A DNA stretch of 64,000 nucleotides, taken from Amyloporia xantha (taxonomy: Eukaryota; Basidiomycota; Agaricomycetes; Polyporales; Adustoporiaceae). The number at the start of each line of letters is the position of its first letter. Within the stretch, counting starts at the first letter, position 1. The notes beneath the pieces are model-generated. The model was not told where the DNA came from, ran no database searches, and saw nothing but the letters and a program-made list of their open reading frames with translations. The position numbers and the translations under genes are program-made. Shown here piece after piece: positions 12,156 through 23,570 of the stretch. The stretch is from assembly GCA_036971615.1 (NCBI GenBank), contig JAYKKR010000007.1:868001-932000 (forward strand), in the 5' to 3' direction.

Positions 12156-12516
12156 GATGGAGGGAGGAAGGGGAGGTGCGCGTACGTAAAGAAGACCGTT
12201 TGACTACGTATCTACGGCGCCCAAGAGAACCCCGAGTGGTTCGCAATTCACGTGGGACCCAGTACAGCCTTTGATTATTTCACTGCAGGAATCTAGACCA
12301 CGCGTTGGTCAACCCAACAAGAGACGCCCACTGAAGTGCAGTCTCTGAAAGCTCGTTCCACTACGAGGTGGCGATGTGTCTACGTGCGGGGGATGGCGAC
12401 ACGAGCACCGAGTTCCCGACTTTGTATGGTAACGGTAATTGAAGTATAGTAAAGGTGCGCACCACCCAACCTATGGAAAGGGATAGTGAAAGGTGTGAAC
12501 GCCGGCGGCGATGGGG

Positions 12517-12527
12517 AGTTTCGACCT
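12517..12527 (-). promoter_or_regulatory. Self-priming primer binding site of the Ty3 element
   Basis: The 11 bases AGGTCGAAACT (minus strand) lie two bases inside the 5' LTR, where a tRNA-complementary site would normally start with TGG. They are exactly complementary to the predicted first 11 bases of the element's own RNA (AGTTTCGACCT, at 12706-12716). Fission-yeast Tf1 is known to prime reverse transcription by folding back the first 11 bases of its RNA, so the same mechanism is inferred here. Confidence 0.8.
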
Positions 12528-12529
12528 AA

Positions 12530-13099
12530 TGTCGCGACTTAGAGTCAAGCGACAGGGGAAGAACAAACCTAAACGGCCGAGGGCGTTCGACTAGGTCTTA
12601 TCGAAGCGATGACGAGCTATGCTCAAGTCTAAGGCTAGGGACAAGATAAATAAACGTAAGTAAAGGTAAGTAGGTACAGGCAAGCTTGGCTTACCTAGGG
12701 ACAAGAGGTCGAAACTGAAGTCCCCAGGCAGAGGCGTACTACTTATATACTACAAGAGTTCAGGGCAGGCTATCTACATGGTCCGTGCGCAGGTGGTCTG
12801 TGCGCAGCCTGAGTAAGCAGGCTCTGAGTCATAAGTGATGTCGTGAGCGGAGCCCGACGGGGCCCGAGGTCGGCCGGCATCGTGCTTAAGTAAACGTCCG
12901 TAAAGGGAAGGCGGGACGGAGTCCGTGGGAAGGGAACATGTGACCTGTAATGGTCGACGCGTCTAAGTCCATGAACAGGGAGCTTGCTGTGTGTACAGTA
13001 GAATGGCCGTTTCGAATAAGAGGGGAAAATAACGATGAGTAAGAGGAGAAAATCGTCCGTATATAGAAAGGAAGAAACGCTCGATGTCAACTCGTGACA
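12530..13099 (-). repeat. 5' LTR of the Ty3 element (right copy)
   Basis: 570 bp, the same as the left copy apart from one extra G. It carries the promoter for gag and pol on the minus strand and is followed at 13100-13104 by the GTATG target duplication. Confidence 0.96.
12706..12749 (-). promoter_or_regulatory. Ty3 LTR promoter: TATATAA and inferred transcription start
   Basis: On the minus strand a TATATAA box (plus-strand 12743-12749) begins 33 bases before AGTTTCGACCT (12716-12706), the sequence complementary to the primer binding site. That spacing is what a TATA box and start site should show. It divides the LTR into U3 (13099-12717) and R-U5 (12716-12530). The left LTR holds the same arrangement. 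Confidence 0.7.
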
Positions 13100-13594
13100 G
13101 TATGGTCTTGACGTTCCACAATATGTGCCCGTTCTTCCACTAGTGTGAAGACTGTGTCAATGAGAGTTCTTGGGTGCATGACTTTGTCAAAGTTGAACTT
13201 CTCAAGAATGCTTTGAGCTGCATCCCAATCTGCTTGTGACGGCTCCTTTGCGTGTGTCTTTGACTGCTCTGACCAGATTGCAGGATAGAGTTTGACACCC
13301 AAGTCCTGTTTTGTTCGTTGACGACCCCATGTGGCTGATGCCATGATGGACCAATGACAACTGTTGAGATATGATGCCACATTCACTGCGTTTTTGCCTA
13401 GGTAGTTACCTGGCGACGATGTGGGAGGATATCTGAAGTGGCTGACCTAGCAGACCCCGCCGCTACATCAGATATCAACCATGAGGCTATGCGACAGATG
13501 GGGTACCTAGCCGATCACATAGCCGCGCCACTGCGATGTGATATCACCTTGAAGTGCGATGCTCACTAGTTCAGATCGCAGTGTTCGCCACTAT

Positions 13595-13957
13595 TGTCAC
13601 GAGTTGACATCGAGCGTTTCTTCCTTTCTATATACGGACAATTTTCTCCTTTTACTCATTGTTATTTTCCCCTCTTATTCGAACAGCCATTCTACTGTAC
13701 ACACAGCAAGCTCCCTGTTCATGGACTTAGACGCGTCGACCATTACAGGTCACATGTTCCCTTCCCACGGACTCCGTCCCGCCTTCCCTTTACAGACGTT
13801 TACTTAAAGCACGGTGCCGGCCGACCTCGGGCCCCGCCGGGCTCCACTCACGACATCATTTATGACTCATAGCCTGCTTACTCAGGCTGCGCACAGACCA
13901 CCTGCGCACGGACCATGTAGATAGCCTGCCCTGAACTCTTGTAGTATATAAGTAGTA
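13595..13957 (+). repeat. Solo LTR, first 363 bp (interrupted)
   Basis: It begins TGTCACGAGTTGACATCG and follows the Ty3 LTR of this window (opposite orientation) through the TATATAAGTAGTA region, then stops at the TA where the large TIR element enters. The remaining 207 bp lie at 32911-33117. Together they make exactly 570 bp, the full LTR length. ACTAT at 13590-13594 and 33118-33122 is the duplication left by the original LTR element. Several differences from the intact LTR are CG to TG/CA. Confidence 0.95.
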
Positions 13958-13971
13958 TGTCGGAGATTTCC
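13958..13971 (+). repeat. Left terminal inverted repeat of the large element
   Basis: TGTCGGAGATTTCC, the exact reverse complement of 32895-32908. Subterminal GCATTGCAAT follows within 20 bases. Confidence 0.9.
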
Positions 13972-14209
13972 GGAGGGCATTGCAATCTCGAGATATTGAG
14001 ACAGACATTGAGTGTAATTGCAATTTGTCACCGGTAATTATAATGGCACCCAGACAGTCCAATCCGATTGCAAGGCTATAAAAATAACTTAATCTTATCG
14101 TGTTCGATCGCAATCGATGCGATGAACATCGCAATGCAGGTCTGTCCGAGCTGCTCTGCCACCAACCGCCATCTGCGCTGCCCACCGCCCTTTGCGCTCC
14201 CCCGCCATA

Positions 14210-17200
14210 ATGAAATCTCCAAAGAAGTTGTTCTTACCTCCTGGCGCGCAACGACACAGGACCAGTGCCATGCGGCAATGTCTCCGATGTGGCCAATCAT
14301 TCAACATCAAAGGGTTTGCCAGTCATGACAAACAGTGTAAACGCGAGCAAGCAGAGAAGTTGGAAGATGAGGCCTTTGAGAGAAGGGTTATTGAGGGTGC
14401 TATGGAGGATAAAAGACGTAAGTTATCTTTCTTTTGGGTGAACTAGCTGACTTATTCTTGGTGTAGAGGAGATTGTAGACCTTCAGCATGATGGTTCAGC
14501 AGCATCTGTTGAAGATATGCAAAACATTGGTAAGTTAGCAGTCTCATTATGCATTTCCCAAAGGGGTTTTGAAAGGTTGTGTATGTATATTATTTATTAT
14601 TCATAATTATTGTCTACATGATATATGTTTAGCACAGCTTCTGAGATTTTTTGACCATCATTATAATGACTTAGGAGTGGGCTATATCAAGACTATATTT
14701 GATTTTCATTTGTAATACATGTTATCTTTATATGCTGACCTGGATACATTGACTGCAGACACCATTTTCAGTTCTATGTTTCCAATTTTCTGACTTCATT
14801 CATGTTTTGTGTATTTCTGATTTGATAAATAATGCTGATTTTTATTCATGACAGCCATTCCTGTGCCAAGGGTGTTGACATTCAATCACCCAAATGAAAC
14901 TGGCAAGTAGATCATATTTTTTTGTATAAACTAGTCATTCAACATAAATAATAACATAAATCATAATGTAGGCCCTTCCATGGAGGATTGTATGGATGCA
15001 CAAACCCTTGATAGCTCCAATGCTAGTTCTAGTATGGATTATTTTAATGTGTAGGTGAATGTTAAATAATATCTTTTATCAGGTGAAACACATCAACCCT
15101 ATGTCATAAAGAAAGATGATATTATGGTTAAATATCATCCCACCTCTCACACACCCTCTCGTGTCCAACGGTTTGAAGATTATGGAAAACAGGAAGAGTC
15201 TCAGCCAGCAAAGCCACAATCTAGCCAGCCATGGAAGCCATTTCAATCCCGCATTGATTTTGATTTTGCAGAGCTTGCATTGGATGCAGCACTGAGTAAT
15301 GAGCAAGCTGAGGCATTCATTCAGATCATTAAACGTGTTGCTGGAGGTGAAAAATTTACTCTTTCTGGTAATCATGAACTTCGCAATACATGGAAAGAAG
15401 CATCCACACTTTTAACCCCTGTGGGTATTGTATAACAAATGTCTTGCTATTGAAATGTACTTATTATAAAGTATGAAACTAGTTCACAAAACATATAATC
15501 AAAGTTCCATACAAGAAACAAGAACTCAAATTTGATGTGTGGGGCAGAGATGTATGGGAGTGGATCTTAGATCTACTGTACTGTCACGACCTTAAGCAAC
15601 GTCCCCTGTCCCGGCCGCTTTGTTGCTGTTGCCTATTTGGGGTTTTGTCCCTTGTCCCTTAGGTGTCAGTGCTTATGGTCCCTCTGTTACAAAAATATGC
15701 AAGAAAACCGCGAAAAATGCAAAAATAATCCACATAAAGTTTCTCTTGTTATGCTGTTGTGTGCTAGTCTCCGTTGCTTGACAAATATGGCTAAAGATGT
15801 TTGTTCGGCTCTATAATGGCTTTGTGCGGGTGTTCACTAACAGTCTGTGGAGATGTGATATGGGCCATTGAGATGAATTTATTAAATATGAATAGGCTAT
15901 GGTGGGCTTTTCAGAACAATGGTGAAGAAAAAGGGAACATAGTGTGGCTATATTATCTGTGGTCAGTGGTTGCCTGTGTAATAATACCCGTACCGCCGTT
16001 GCCTGTGTCCCACGCCCCCCGGGTGGCGTTGCATAACGTCCCCCATTCGCACGGTCACGTGCAGGCTCGTTGCGTTGCTTAAGGTCGTGACAGTACAGTA
16101 CTTCATGACTCTCGTCTTTCCCCATATTGGGTTTGGGATGCAGTTCAGCTGTTCAAATTCAATGGAGCAGAATGGGAGCAATTTTATGATGAACCATGGA
16201 CTGGACGTCTTTTGTGGAAAATTCAGGTATGTACTTGTCTTCAATTCTTCAAAACATGTTCTTTATACATCTGCAATAGCACTCACTTCCAGAGGGTGGT
16301 TCACCTCTTGCAATCATTATCTATGCAGACAAGACAAAACTTTCCAGTTTTGGTGGACAAAAAGGTTATCCAGTGATTGCACGATGTGCTCAGTTACCTG
16401 TTGAGATTTGCAATGGCCAAGGAATTGGAGGGGGTGTTGTTGTTGGCTGGTTGCCTATTGTAATTGCCATCCTCAATAGCTTTATTCACTTCTGATTTAC
16501 CCTTCATTAGGTTGGTGAAAATGCAGCAGAAGAAGGAAAAACAGGATTCACCAATTTCAAGCGTGTTGTTTGGCATAAAGCCTTTTTCAAGTTCATGGGA
16601 CAGGTTTCTCAATTTTCAAAAACTGGATATGCATATGCATTTCAAGATATAATTCGAACTCTCTATCCATTTGTCTTGATAATGTCAGCAGATTATGAGG
16701 AACAGTAAGCATGTTTATCAAAGCCACTATAATAATGCTAATAATAGGTTTGTTTAGATGTATCATGTCCCTAATTCGTGGGACTAATAGCAAATGCAAC
16801 TGTGTTGTCTGCCTTACACCTTCTGATACCTGTGCAGACCTCTCACAGATTCATCCACTTCGAACTGCAGAGGAATCAAAGGCACTAGTTGCAGAGGCAA
16901 GAACCCTAAACAATGAGAGAGGCGAAGCATTGCTCAAGGCTGTTGGACTTCAGAAGATTGATGTAGGGAAAATATCTTGATGAATTTCAAAAATACTGAT
17001 GTTGAAACAATAGAATTTTTTCTGGCATATAAAATACTCTGATCCACATCAAGCTCTGTCCTTTGACCGCCTGCATGCCTATAACCTTGGCCTATTTGGA
17101 GATCACTTGTGGAAAGAAGTTGTTAATCGGGTCAATCATCTTGGTCGCGGCTGCGCTGAGCTTGTTGACACACAGTAAGTTTCTATTTCATTTAAGTCTA

Positions 17201-18685
17201 CATCATTGATTGATGCACATTTTAGAGCTGATGAATTTCCACGATGGCGTGAGCTTAACCATTTCAACCAAGTCATGAAAATATCCTTCAATGATGGTAC
17301 CAAATTTGAAGATTTGTCAAGGGTGAATGGTCTCATATTTTACCATTATTCAGCCTGCTTATTTTTATGCTATTGACTAGATTGTCCTCTTTATTTGCCA
17401 TAATGTTCTGGGCTGGAGACCAGATTCTGCAGACTATCTTCTGCTCTGTCTATTGCGCAGTTTCTGTGTTCTTGACAGGCTTTTGGCACTTGATGTCCAT
17501 ACATCAACAACACTAGCTTGGGGACGGAGAGAGCTACAGAAGTTCTCTAAACTTCTTCGGGTAAGAATTAAACTCATATTTATGGAAATTCATTTTTATA
17601 GTTTTGCAGAAGTATCAAGAAAAACCTGCATTGGAAGGTCAAGACAAGAAAAATTGGAATTTTCCCAAAGCCCACTCTCATCAACATGCCTTTGATGACA
17701 TTGAGGCAAAAGGGGTGACTCGGAATTATAATACTAAGCCAAGTGAAAGGATGCATGGGCGTATCAAAAAGTCATACTTGTTGCGAACCAACAAGAAAGA
17801 TGTTGCATCACAAGTATATCTCCTTTCATGTTTATTTCTCAGAGTCTAATCCACCACACAGATCCTATCAGCAGATCATAATCTCTCAGTCTCAAGCTTG
17901 ATTCAAGATCAAATTGATGAATATGATGAATTCATCAATTTTCAGAAAGGAGAAAATGAGGATATCGAAAATGAGAATGATCTCACAAAAAATAGATCTA
18001 TGATGTTCAGTGATGGGCATCTTGCACTCGGGTCAACACAACCTCCTCAGGCCATTTCAACATTACAGGAAACTCATTCATCAAGAAACCTTCCCCTCGA
18101 TTTTCATCGAAAACTTACTAAATTTTTTGAAGACTGTGGTGTCACATTGCATGATGGAAGACCTGTGAAGGTAGTGGCTTCTGATACAGTGGGTACTCTA
18201 AGTATCTGCTTTGTCACTATTTCTGATTTATATCTATCAAGGTCACTGAATATCGGTACATGAAAATTCATTACGAGTCCACTGAGACATGGAAGAAAGT
18301 GACCGACCATCTATGGTGTAGTCCAGGTTTCTATGGCCATCCACGATATGATTGTGTTATGATTAAAACTCTTAGCAAGCCAATTTTTGGACGGCTACTT
18401 TTCATTTTTACATTCACAGTGGAGGGTATAAAATATCCTTTGGCACTTATACAACCATATGATGGAAACATAGGTGGCCAGCGGCAGAAAGATCGTGATT
18501 TTGGTTTTTATCAGGTACGGAGAAATATCCGCTTGCATTCAGAAATCATTTCAGTCCATTCAATCATTCGTGGTGCTTTACTTGTTGATGATTATGACAA
18601 AGATGGTGATTTTCTTATTGTTGATACAATTGATGGAGATATGTTTCTTCGGCTTCAGCAGATTTATATACATAATATATATTAA
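14210..18685 (+). pseudogene. Plavaka-type transposase, broken by a TIR insertion
   Basis: The first exon (14210-14416) encodes MKSPKKLFLPPG and a zinc-finger-like motif (CLRCGQSF...H..QC). Many short introns follow. Later exons carry family-typical blocks: PWKPFQSRIDFDFAELALDA (about 15225-15284), ADKTKLSSFGGQKGYPVIAR (about 16330-16385), GWLPIV, NFKRVVWH, LIMSADYEEQ, HPLRTAEE, LSFDRLHAYNLGLFGDHLW, HSHQHAFDDIEAKGVTRNYN, and a C-terminal part ending at 18685. Plavaka transposases are RNase H-fold enzymes abundant in Agaricomycetes; the specific catalytic acids cannot be assigned with certainty by eye. The exon around 15575 is interrupted by the element at 15576-16098; without that insert the frame continues as DLLHDSRLSPYW. 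AT-rich codons contrast with the host genes. Transposition function is probably lost in this copy. Confidence 0.85.
15576..16098. mobile_element. 523-bp MITE-like TIR element in the transposase gene, TSD TA
   Basis: Inverted ends of 26 bp start CTGTACTGTCACGACCTTAA. TA at 15574-15575 and 16099-16100 is the target duplication. A 4-bp GTAC duplication looked possible at first, but only the TA solution restores the transposase frame. There is no coding capacity. A TA target suggests mobilisation by a Tc1/mariner- or PIF/Harbinger-like enzyme in trans; that assignment is inferred. Confidence 0.85.
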
Positions 18686-19051
18686 TACAAATATCTTTAA
18701 AGTTTGTATTGTATCATCATCAAGGATCAAAAGAAGTGTGCAGCTTGTGTCTCTAGTAGTATAGACAGTGATTGTATTCTGGAGGCACAACTAGCTTAAT
18801 TTTATCTGGAAAGATTCTTTGGATGTCTATTGAATGTCTTTCTGCTATGGTAATTGAGATATACAATTTGTGTTGTCATATTTGTCCTGTAATTCCAAAT
18901 TGGGACACCCATTGCAATCTGATCTGGATTGGCTTGATCTCTTCGTTCTACTCAAACACTGCTACAATATCTTTCCAACCGCCGCCGTATTGTGTCTGCC
19001 TCACAGGACTAGACAGTACATGTGCGGGATATCTCTGGACTACCGACGAGT

Positions 19052-21555
19052 ATGCCAAACACATCACCGGGTGCCTTCGACGCATCCTCAACAGTCAAGT
19101 ATGTACTCAAAGGACACGACCGTAGCGTGAATTATGCGACATTTCATCCGACGCTACCTCTGATAGTGCCAGTGGCGGATGACCGAAAAATCAAGATCTG
19201 GCGGATGAGCAACACTAAGGCTTGGAAGGTGGATGCGTGCAGAGGTCACTTCAACAATCTCTCTGTCGCACTCCTCAACCCCAAGCACGAGCTGATTGTC
19301 TCTTGTGGAGAGGACAAGACTATCCGTGCGTGGGATCTGACGAACGGTTTGGCAGTGCAGACTTTCCGGAGAGAGAACGACCGCTTCTGGACCTTAGCCG
19401 CACATCTTAAACTCAATCCCTTCGCTGCCGGTTCGTAATGTTTCTTCAAATCTACTCCAGCCTCTGATATGTGCGCAGGCCATGACAGTGGACTGATTGT
19501 CTTTAAATTGGAACACGAGCGCCCTGTGTTCTCTATGCACGGCGACACACTTTGCTATGCCCGGGACAAGTACATTCGCTTGTGCGACATTAAAACCGGC
19601 TCGGACATCGTTCTGTTGAGCGTGCGCAAGTTTGGTAGTCCATATGTTCCGCCGCGGACTCTCAGTTACAACCCTGCGGAGCGTGCTGTCGACCTCACGA
19701 TCAGCTCGGATAAGGGGATGTTTGAATTGATGGGGCTCCCTAAAGATGCTGTCGGCGAGGTAAAGGACTCTTCGACAGACGGAAAGAGGGGTAGCGGACA
19801 TGCTGCAATCTTCGTTGCGAGAAACAGGCTTGCAATCCTAAACGAGACAACCCAGGTTAGTACAATGCATTTCTTGAGTACTTCTGCTGATGTTACGCCG
19901 CCATGCGCAGCTGATCGAGGTGCAGGACCTCTCCAATTCGATCGTGAAGAGCATCAAGCCGCCAGTGCAGACAAATGAGATCTTCTATGGAGGAACCGCT
20001 AGCCTAATCCTGAGCTCCCCAACATCGATTGTGTTATACGACATTCAGCAACAGAAGAATATCGCGGAGATCACGACACCGCCTGTTAAATATGTTGTCT
20101 GGAGTAGCGATACGTTGTCGGTCGCTCTATTGAGTGAACATAGTGCGTGTCGATCATCATATCGACGTGTTGGAATTGGGAGGCTAACTGATGTCTAGCG
20201 ATCACCATCACCAACAAGAACTTCTCGCAGCACACTCCTTCGACCTTGAAGCCTCCACCAGTTGTTACCCCCATCAAGAGTTTGTCATGGCCCTCGTTGT
20301 CAACCGGTGAAAGCTTCTTCGATCAGGCTCTTGCCAATGGACATCTGGAAGGTGGCTCCAAAGTCCCCCACATCAACGGCTTTGACACCAATGGTACCGC
20401 ATCGTCTGCATTGGATGACTGGGCGAAGGAGAAAGAGACGCCGGACGATGTTGAGGTTGAAGAAGGCGCATGGGATTTAGATGCCGATGCTGACGAGGTC
20501 TCTCCGGAAGCAGATGAAGATGAGGAACCGCCAGAAGAAGACGCGGAGTTAGGAGCGGGCGCTGCACCTGGCATTAGCGAGACGGGGCTTTGGGCACGGA
20601 ATTCACCATTTGCTGGTGATCATATTGTGGCGGGAGCAATTGACACTGCGATGCAGGTTAGCTCATTCTCCTATTCTCACATGTGCTTTCCTGACTCTGG
20701 GCCAGCTTTTGAATCGCCAATTTGGAGTCGTTCATTTCTCTATTCTCAAACTCCTATTCCTGTCTACGTATCGGTCATCGCATGCATATCTTTCCCCTCT
20801 AGCATCACTACCTCCATTGCAACTTCACTTAAGGCATCATCCAGAGGAGTCTTCGCGTAGTCGTCTGCTCCCCGTGGCCGTATGGACATTGCAGTCGGTA
20901 TGTCAAGACGTCGCTGAAGGCTTCCGTTACTTGTCCGCTGCGAAACTTCCGGAGGCTCAAACTACATTCTGCTCCACTCTGCATGAGTTGCTGCTGGTCG
21001 CCGTCACATCTGACGACAAAGTTAAACAGATACAGTCCCGCCTACATTTTCAAAGAGAATGTCTGTGACTGACTTGTATTGTTGTGACAAGTGGCATGAT
21101 CTCGTAACCCTATCACGAGAGTATCTCCTTGGCATCACTCTCGAAATCGAGCGGAGGCGTGTCGTACGGGAAGAGCCAGACAACATTCACCGGAACCTTG
21201 AGCTTGCAGCATATTTCACGCACTGCCAAATGCAGCCTGCGCACGTGCAAATCGCATTGCGCAGTCCGATGGGAGTTTTCGCGAAAGCAAATAACCATGT
21301 CACAGCAGCAAGATTCGCGCGACGCTTACTAGAGCTCAATCCAGACCCCAAGATCGTAGCACAGGTAAGCCATGCTCAATATTACAGCCATGTTACATCC
21401 TGATTGGAAATGACTGTCAAAGGCTCGGCAACGCATCGCCGCTGGAGATCGGAATCCGAGAAAGGCAGTCGAGATATCATACGACGAATTCACCGAGTTC
21501 GAGATTTGTGCGGCGAGCTTCACTCCCATCTACGAGAGTTCTCCCTCCACTTGTT
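19052..21555 (+). pseudogene. Coatomer subunit alpha fragment, truncated, internally deleted, introns kept
   Basis: Coatomer alpha is the COPI coat subunit of about 1,200 residues (WD40 propellers, solenoid, C-terminal domain). This copy starts late in the first propeller ([20 protein letters not shown]), lacking roughly the first 180 residues. It continues through the second propeller to NKNFSQHT, then jumps at about 20240 to [14 protein letters not shown], losing around 330 residues of propeller and solenoid. The C-terminal domain follows ([26 protein letters not shown]-like [32 protein letters not shown]) and ends after FTPIYE at about 21555. Host introns remain with intact ends at several places, but one donor near 21030 reads AT instead of GT after VKQ. 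It is therefore a DNA-level copy, not a processed one, and cannot replace the essential gene. Confidence 0.9.
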
Positions 21556-21984
21556 GCGCTCTGGTCATGCGCATGAGTTGGGAGCTTATAGGTGGTGCGG
21601 GCAGGTCGTTCATCCTCCCTGCTGTTATCATCGGTCCCATCTTCCTGCGGCTCCTGGACTCGACTGTGGTGGATTTCTCGCATGGTGATGTGCTCTTCTT
21701 GTACGTATCACTATCTCTGTCAATGAGAGTGGATTCTAATGTTGGTCGGTTTCTTCTAGCACTCTTATGTTCACGGCTCTGTTCACCATGGCAGAGCAAC
21801 AGTCGGCCGGTCGATTTTTGCCATTGATCGTGCCATCTCCAGCACGTGAGTACCCCATGTAACATGCACGGCACAATTGCATGCTAACCGCAGCTGCGTT
21901 GCTGCAGAGTTTCGCTATTGTGGACGTATTTGGAGTGGGATTGATTGCGCAGGGACTCTCGCATCGCACGCGGGCTGCGCCGTG
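21556..21984 (+). pseudogene. Fragment of an unidentified membrane protein fused after the coatomer piece
   Basis: Directly after the coatomer reading frame breaks off, the same frame continues into hydrophobic sequence ([20 protein letters not shown], then [17 protein letters not shown] and LLQSFAIVDVFGVGLIAQGL) ending with TGA at 21982. Two intron-like gaps with plausible GT/AG ends (about 21699-21759 and 21847-21892) interrupt it. At least two membrane helices are suggested. No family is recognised. It does not belong to coatomer alpha, so the joint at about 21555 marks fusion of two captured pieces. Confidence 0.55.
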
Positions 21985-22395
21985 ATCTTCTCGTTCAACT
22001 TGAGGCCAAATTTTCTTTCTGGACCAAATGGTGTCCTTTAGCCATGTGTTTTACTCACCGTAGCTGTTGGTGTCATTGTGTACTCATATGATATCTCTCT
22101 ACATGCCTCACCATCTTTTTGTCATTATCTGGCTTCCTTTGTCACTGCATGTACGCCGCGTGCCCTACCTGTATGTATAATCACACACAATGTAGGTGTT
22201 TATTACCTGTATTCGGTGTCAAGTATTGCCGCATGTCAACCACGATGAAATATGACATATACAGGAAGGTGCGTCACCTTCTACATACTGGTATTAAAGA
22301 CCTGTTCGACTGTCCTAGAAACCGACATCCTCTCTCCACAAGCAACTTCAAGCTATCAGTTTCGCCCTGCTAGAATCTCCCTCCCTAGTGATTAT

Positions 22396-23570
22396 ATGCC
22401 GAATCCGCACTCTACTCGGCCGGTTTCACAGCCGCAAAATGATGAGAGCCACGAGGAGTTTGACTTTTCAGATATCGGATCAGATCACACGGATGACCCC
22501 GTCGAACAGGAAGTCGAAGAGATCAATGTAGAGGACAGGGAGCCACCCGCTCTTCCAGATATGGAAGCGTCGGCTTCCGAACATCGAAAGGTTCGCTACA
22601 TCAACACAGACTGAAAGCACACTAACTAGTTGAACAGGCTCTGCGAGACCTTCAGATATTGTATGTAGAACTGCGCCAAAGGGCGTTGGATCTGAAGCTC
22701 GAGAACACTACATTGAAGGCCGCACTACCAAAGTCCAGACCCCGTTCTGGTCGATCATCAAGAGCTGTCAATGAGGTCGACACCATAATCACGTCATACG
22801 GACGTCGGTATGGGGTGACTCAATCACCCTGGATTCCGCAGTCTGCGTGCTGTCCGCCCCCAGATTGATCCTCTCAGCCCCGATCGTTATGTCTCACCCG
22901 CTGCAATGCAAATGAGCGCTGCTGCAGAACTATACGACTTTCTTCCAGTTCGGCTCCATTCACTCGTTGAACAGAATCATTTCCAGAGAATGGTAAGTTT
23001 TAAATACTATTATCAAACACCGCCTCACTCGATAACAGTTCAAAGATAATGTCCAACGCGGACGTTCTTCCGCAATCAACACGGTGCGGTCTGCTGCGTC
23101 AGAGATCTTCGGCGTTCGACAGGCACATTTCGATCAGAAGTTCGATCGCAGGAATGATCAGCAACTGCAGTGGCTTGTCAGACCTGACCAGAGTAAAGAA
23201 AAATACCCGCGGTTCCCTCCAGTTTTATTCCCCGAAACTCCAGGGAACCAACGTTTCTGTCCTCATATGCCTGACTTATTTAAAAGTCCTCAAGTTGCTA
23301 AAGTAAGTGTATGATTCAACTTCAATGAAGGTTAGAACTCTAACAGTCAACTATATTGCAGATTATCAAAGTTGCCCTATTTGGCAGATCAGCACTTTTT
23401 TCGGACATTCACTCAGGTCCTCCGACGTCGGGACAGCTATGGAAAATCGAAAATATTGCGGACCATCCGCATCTTATCGCATGGGGATGCATGTGTGTAA
23501 GTGATGGTAACAGCACCGCGAGTTCGCAATGATAAGAATTTCGTTTAGGCACGCTTCATTTGTTCACCGG
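22396..23570 (+). pseudogene. 5' part of an Agaricomycete-specific protein gene, cut by the LTR element
   Basis: Exons separated by short introns encode an acidic N-terminus (HEEFDFSDIGSDHTDD), a leucine-rich coiled-coil stretch (LRDLQILYVELRQRALDLKL), a basic patch (PKSRPRSGRSSRAV), then the core blocks YGRRYGVTQSPWI, AAELYDFLPVRLHSLVEQNH, SAASEIFGVRQAHFDQKFDR, YPRFPPVLFP and KVALFGRSALF. The last exon reads ARFICSP at 23553-23570 and stops where the LTR begins. I recognise the core pattern as a large lineage-specific family of Agaricomycetes of unknown function but cannot give it a Pfam name. Its C-terminal tail resumes at 31669. Confidence 0.6.

Larger units (their letters stand above)
6234..13099 (-). 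mobile_element. Ty3 chromovirus (LTR retrotransposon), TSD GTATG
   Basis: Two LTRs (6234-6802 and 12530-13099) flank gag and pol on the minus strand. The 5-bp sequence GTATG occurs at 6229-6233 and 13100-13104 as the target duplication. Order on the minus strand is gag, protease, reverse transcriptase, RNase H, integrase, GPY/F module, chromodomain, which is the Ty3/chromovirus order. The LTRs differ only by one base (a run of three versus four G near 6732/13022), so insertion was recent. Even so, pol has two frameshifts and a stop codon (see the pol entry). The primer binding site matches the LTR itself rather than a tRNA, as in Tf1/sushi-type elements. A polypurine tract (AGGAGGGGGG on the minus strand) lies at about 6805-6815. 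Confidence 0.97.
5132..13386 (-). pseudogene. Unidentified multi-exon gene split by the Ty3 element
   Basis: Upstream part 13105-13386, downstream part 5132-6228. Removing 6234-13099 with one copy of GTATG makes the frame read straight through (…ERQDHTVVSDVFGW…). Downstream pieces splice at clean GTGAGT donors: one intron ends at 5623 with acceptor GCAAG, and another lies at about 5407-5463. The last exon ends in a basic tail (SSQRKRPRIM) with an Ala/Glu/Lys-rich stretch before it. Between the insertion site and residue block LTIDPKTF a frame change is needed near 6190-6215, so either a small intron or a further frameshift is present. The first exon was not found; 13386 follows a possible acceptor. 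No family is recognised. Coding DNA is AT-rich, unlike the flanking host genes, which hints at a transposon-borne or methylation-decayed gene. Confidence 0.55.

Noticed and set aside
15582..16092. GTAC as a 4-bp target duplication, or a solo LTR with TG...CA ends
   Set aside because: The repeat extends six bases further on each side, and only the TA solution restores the transposase frame.
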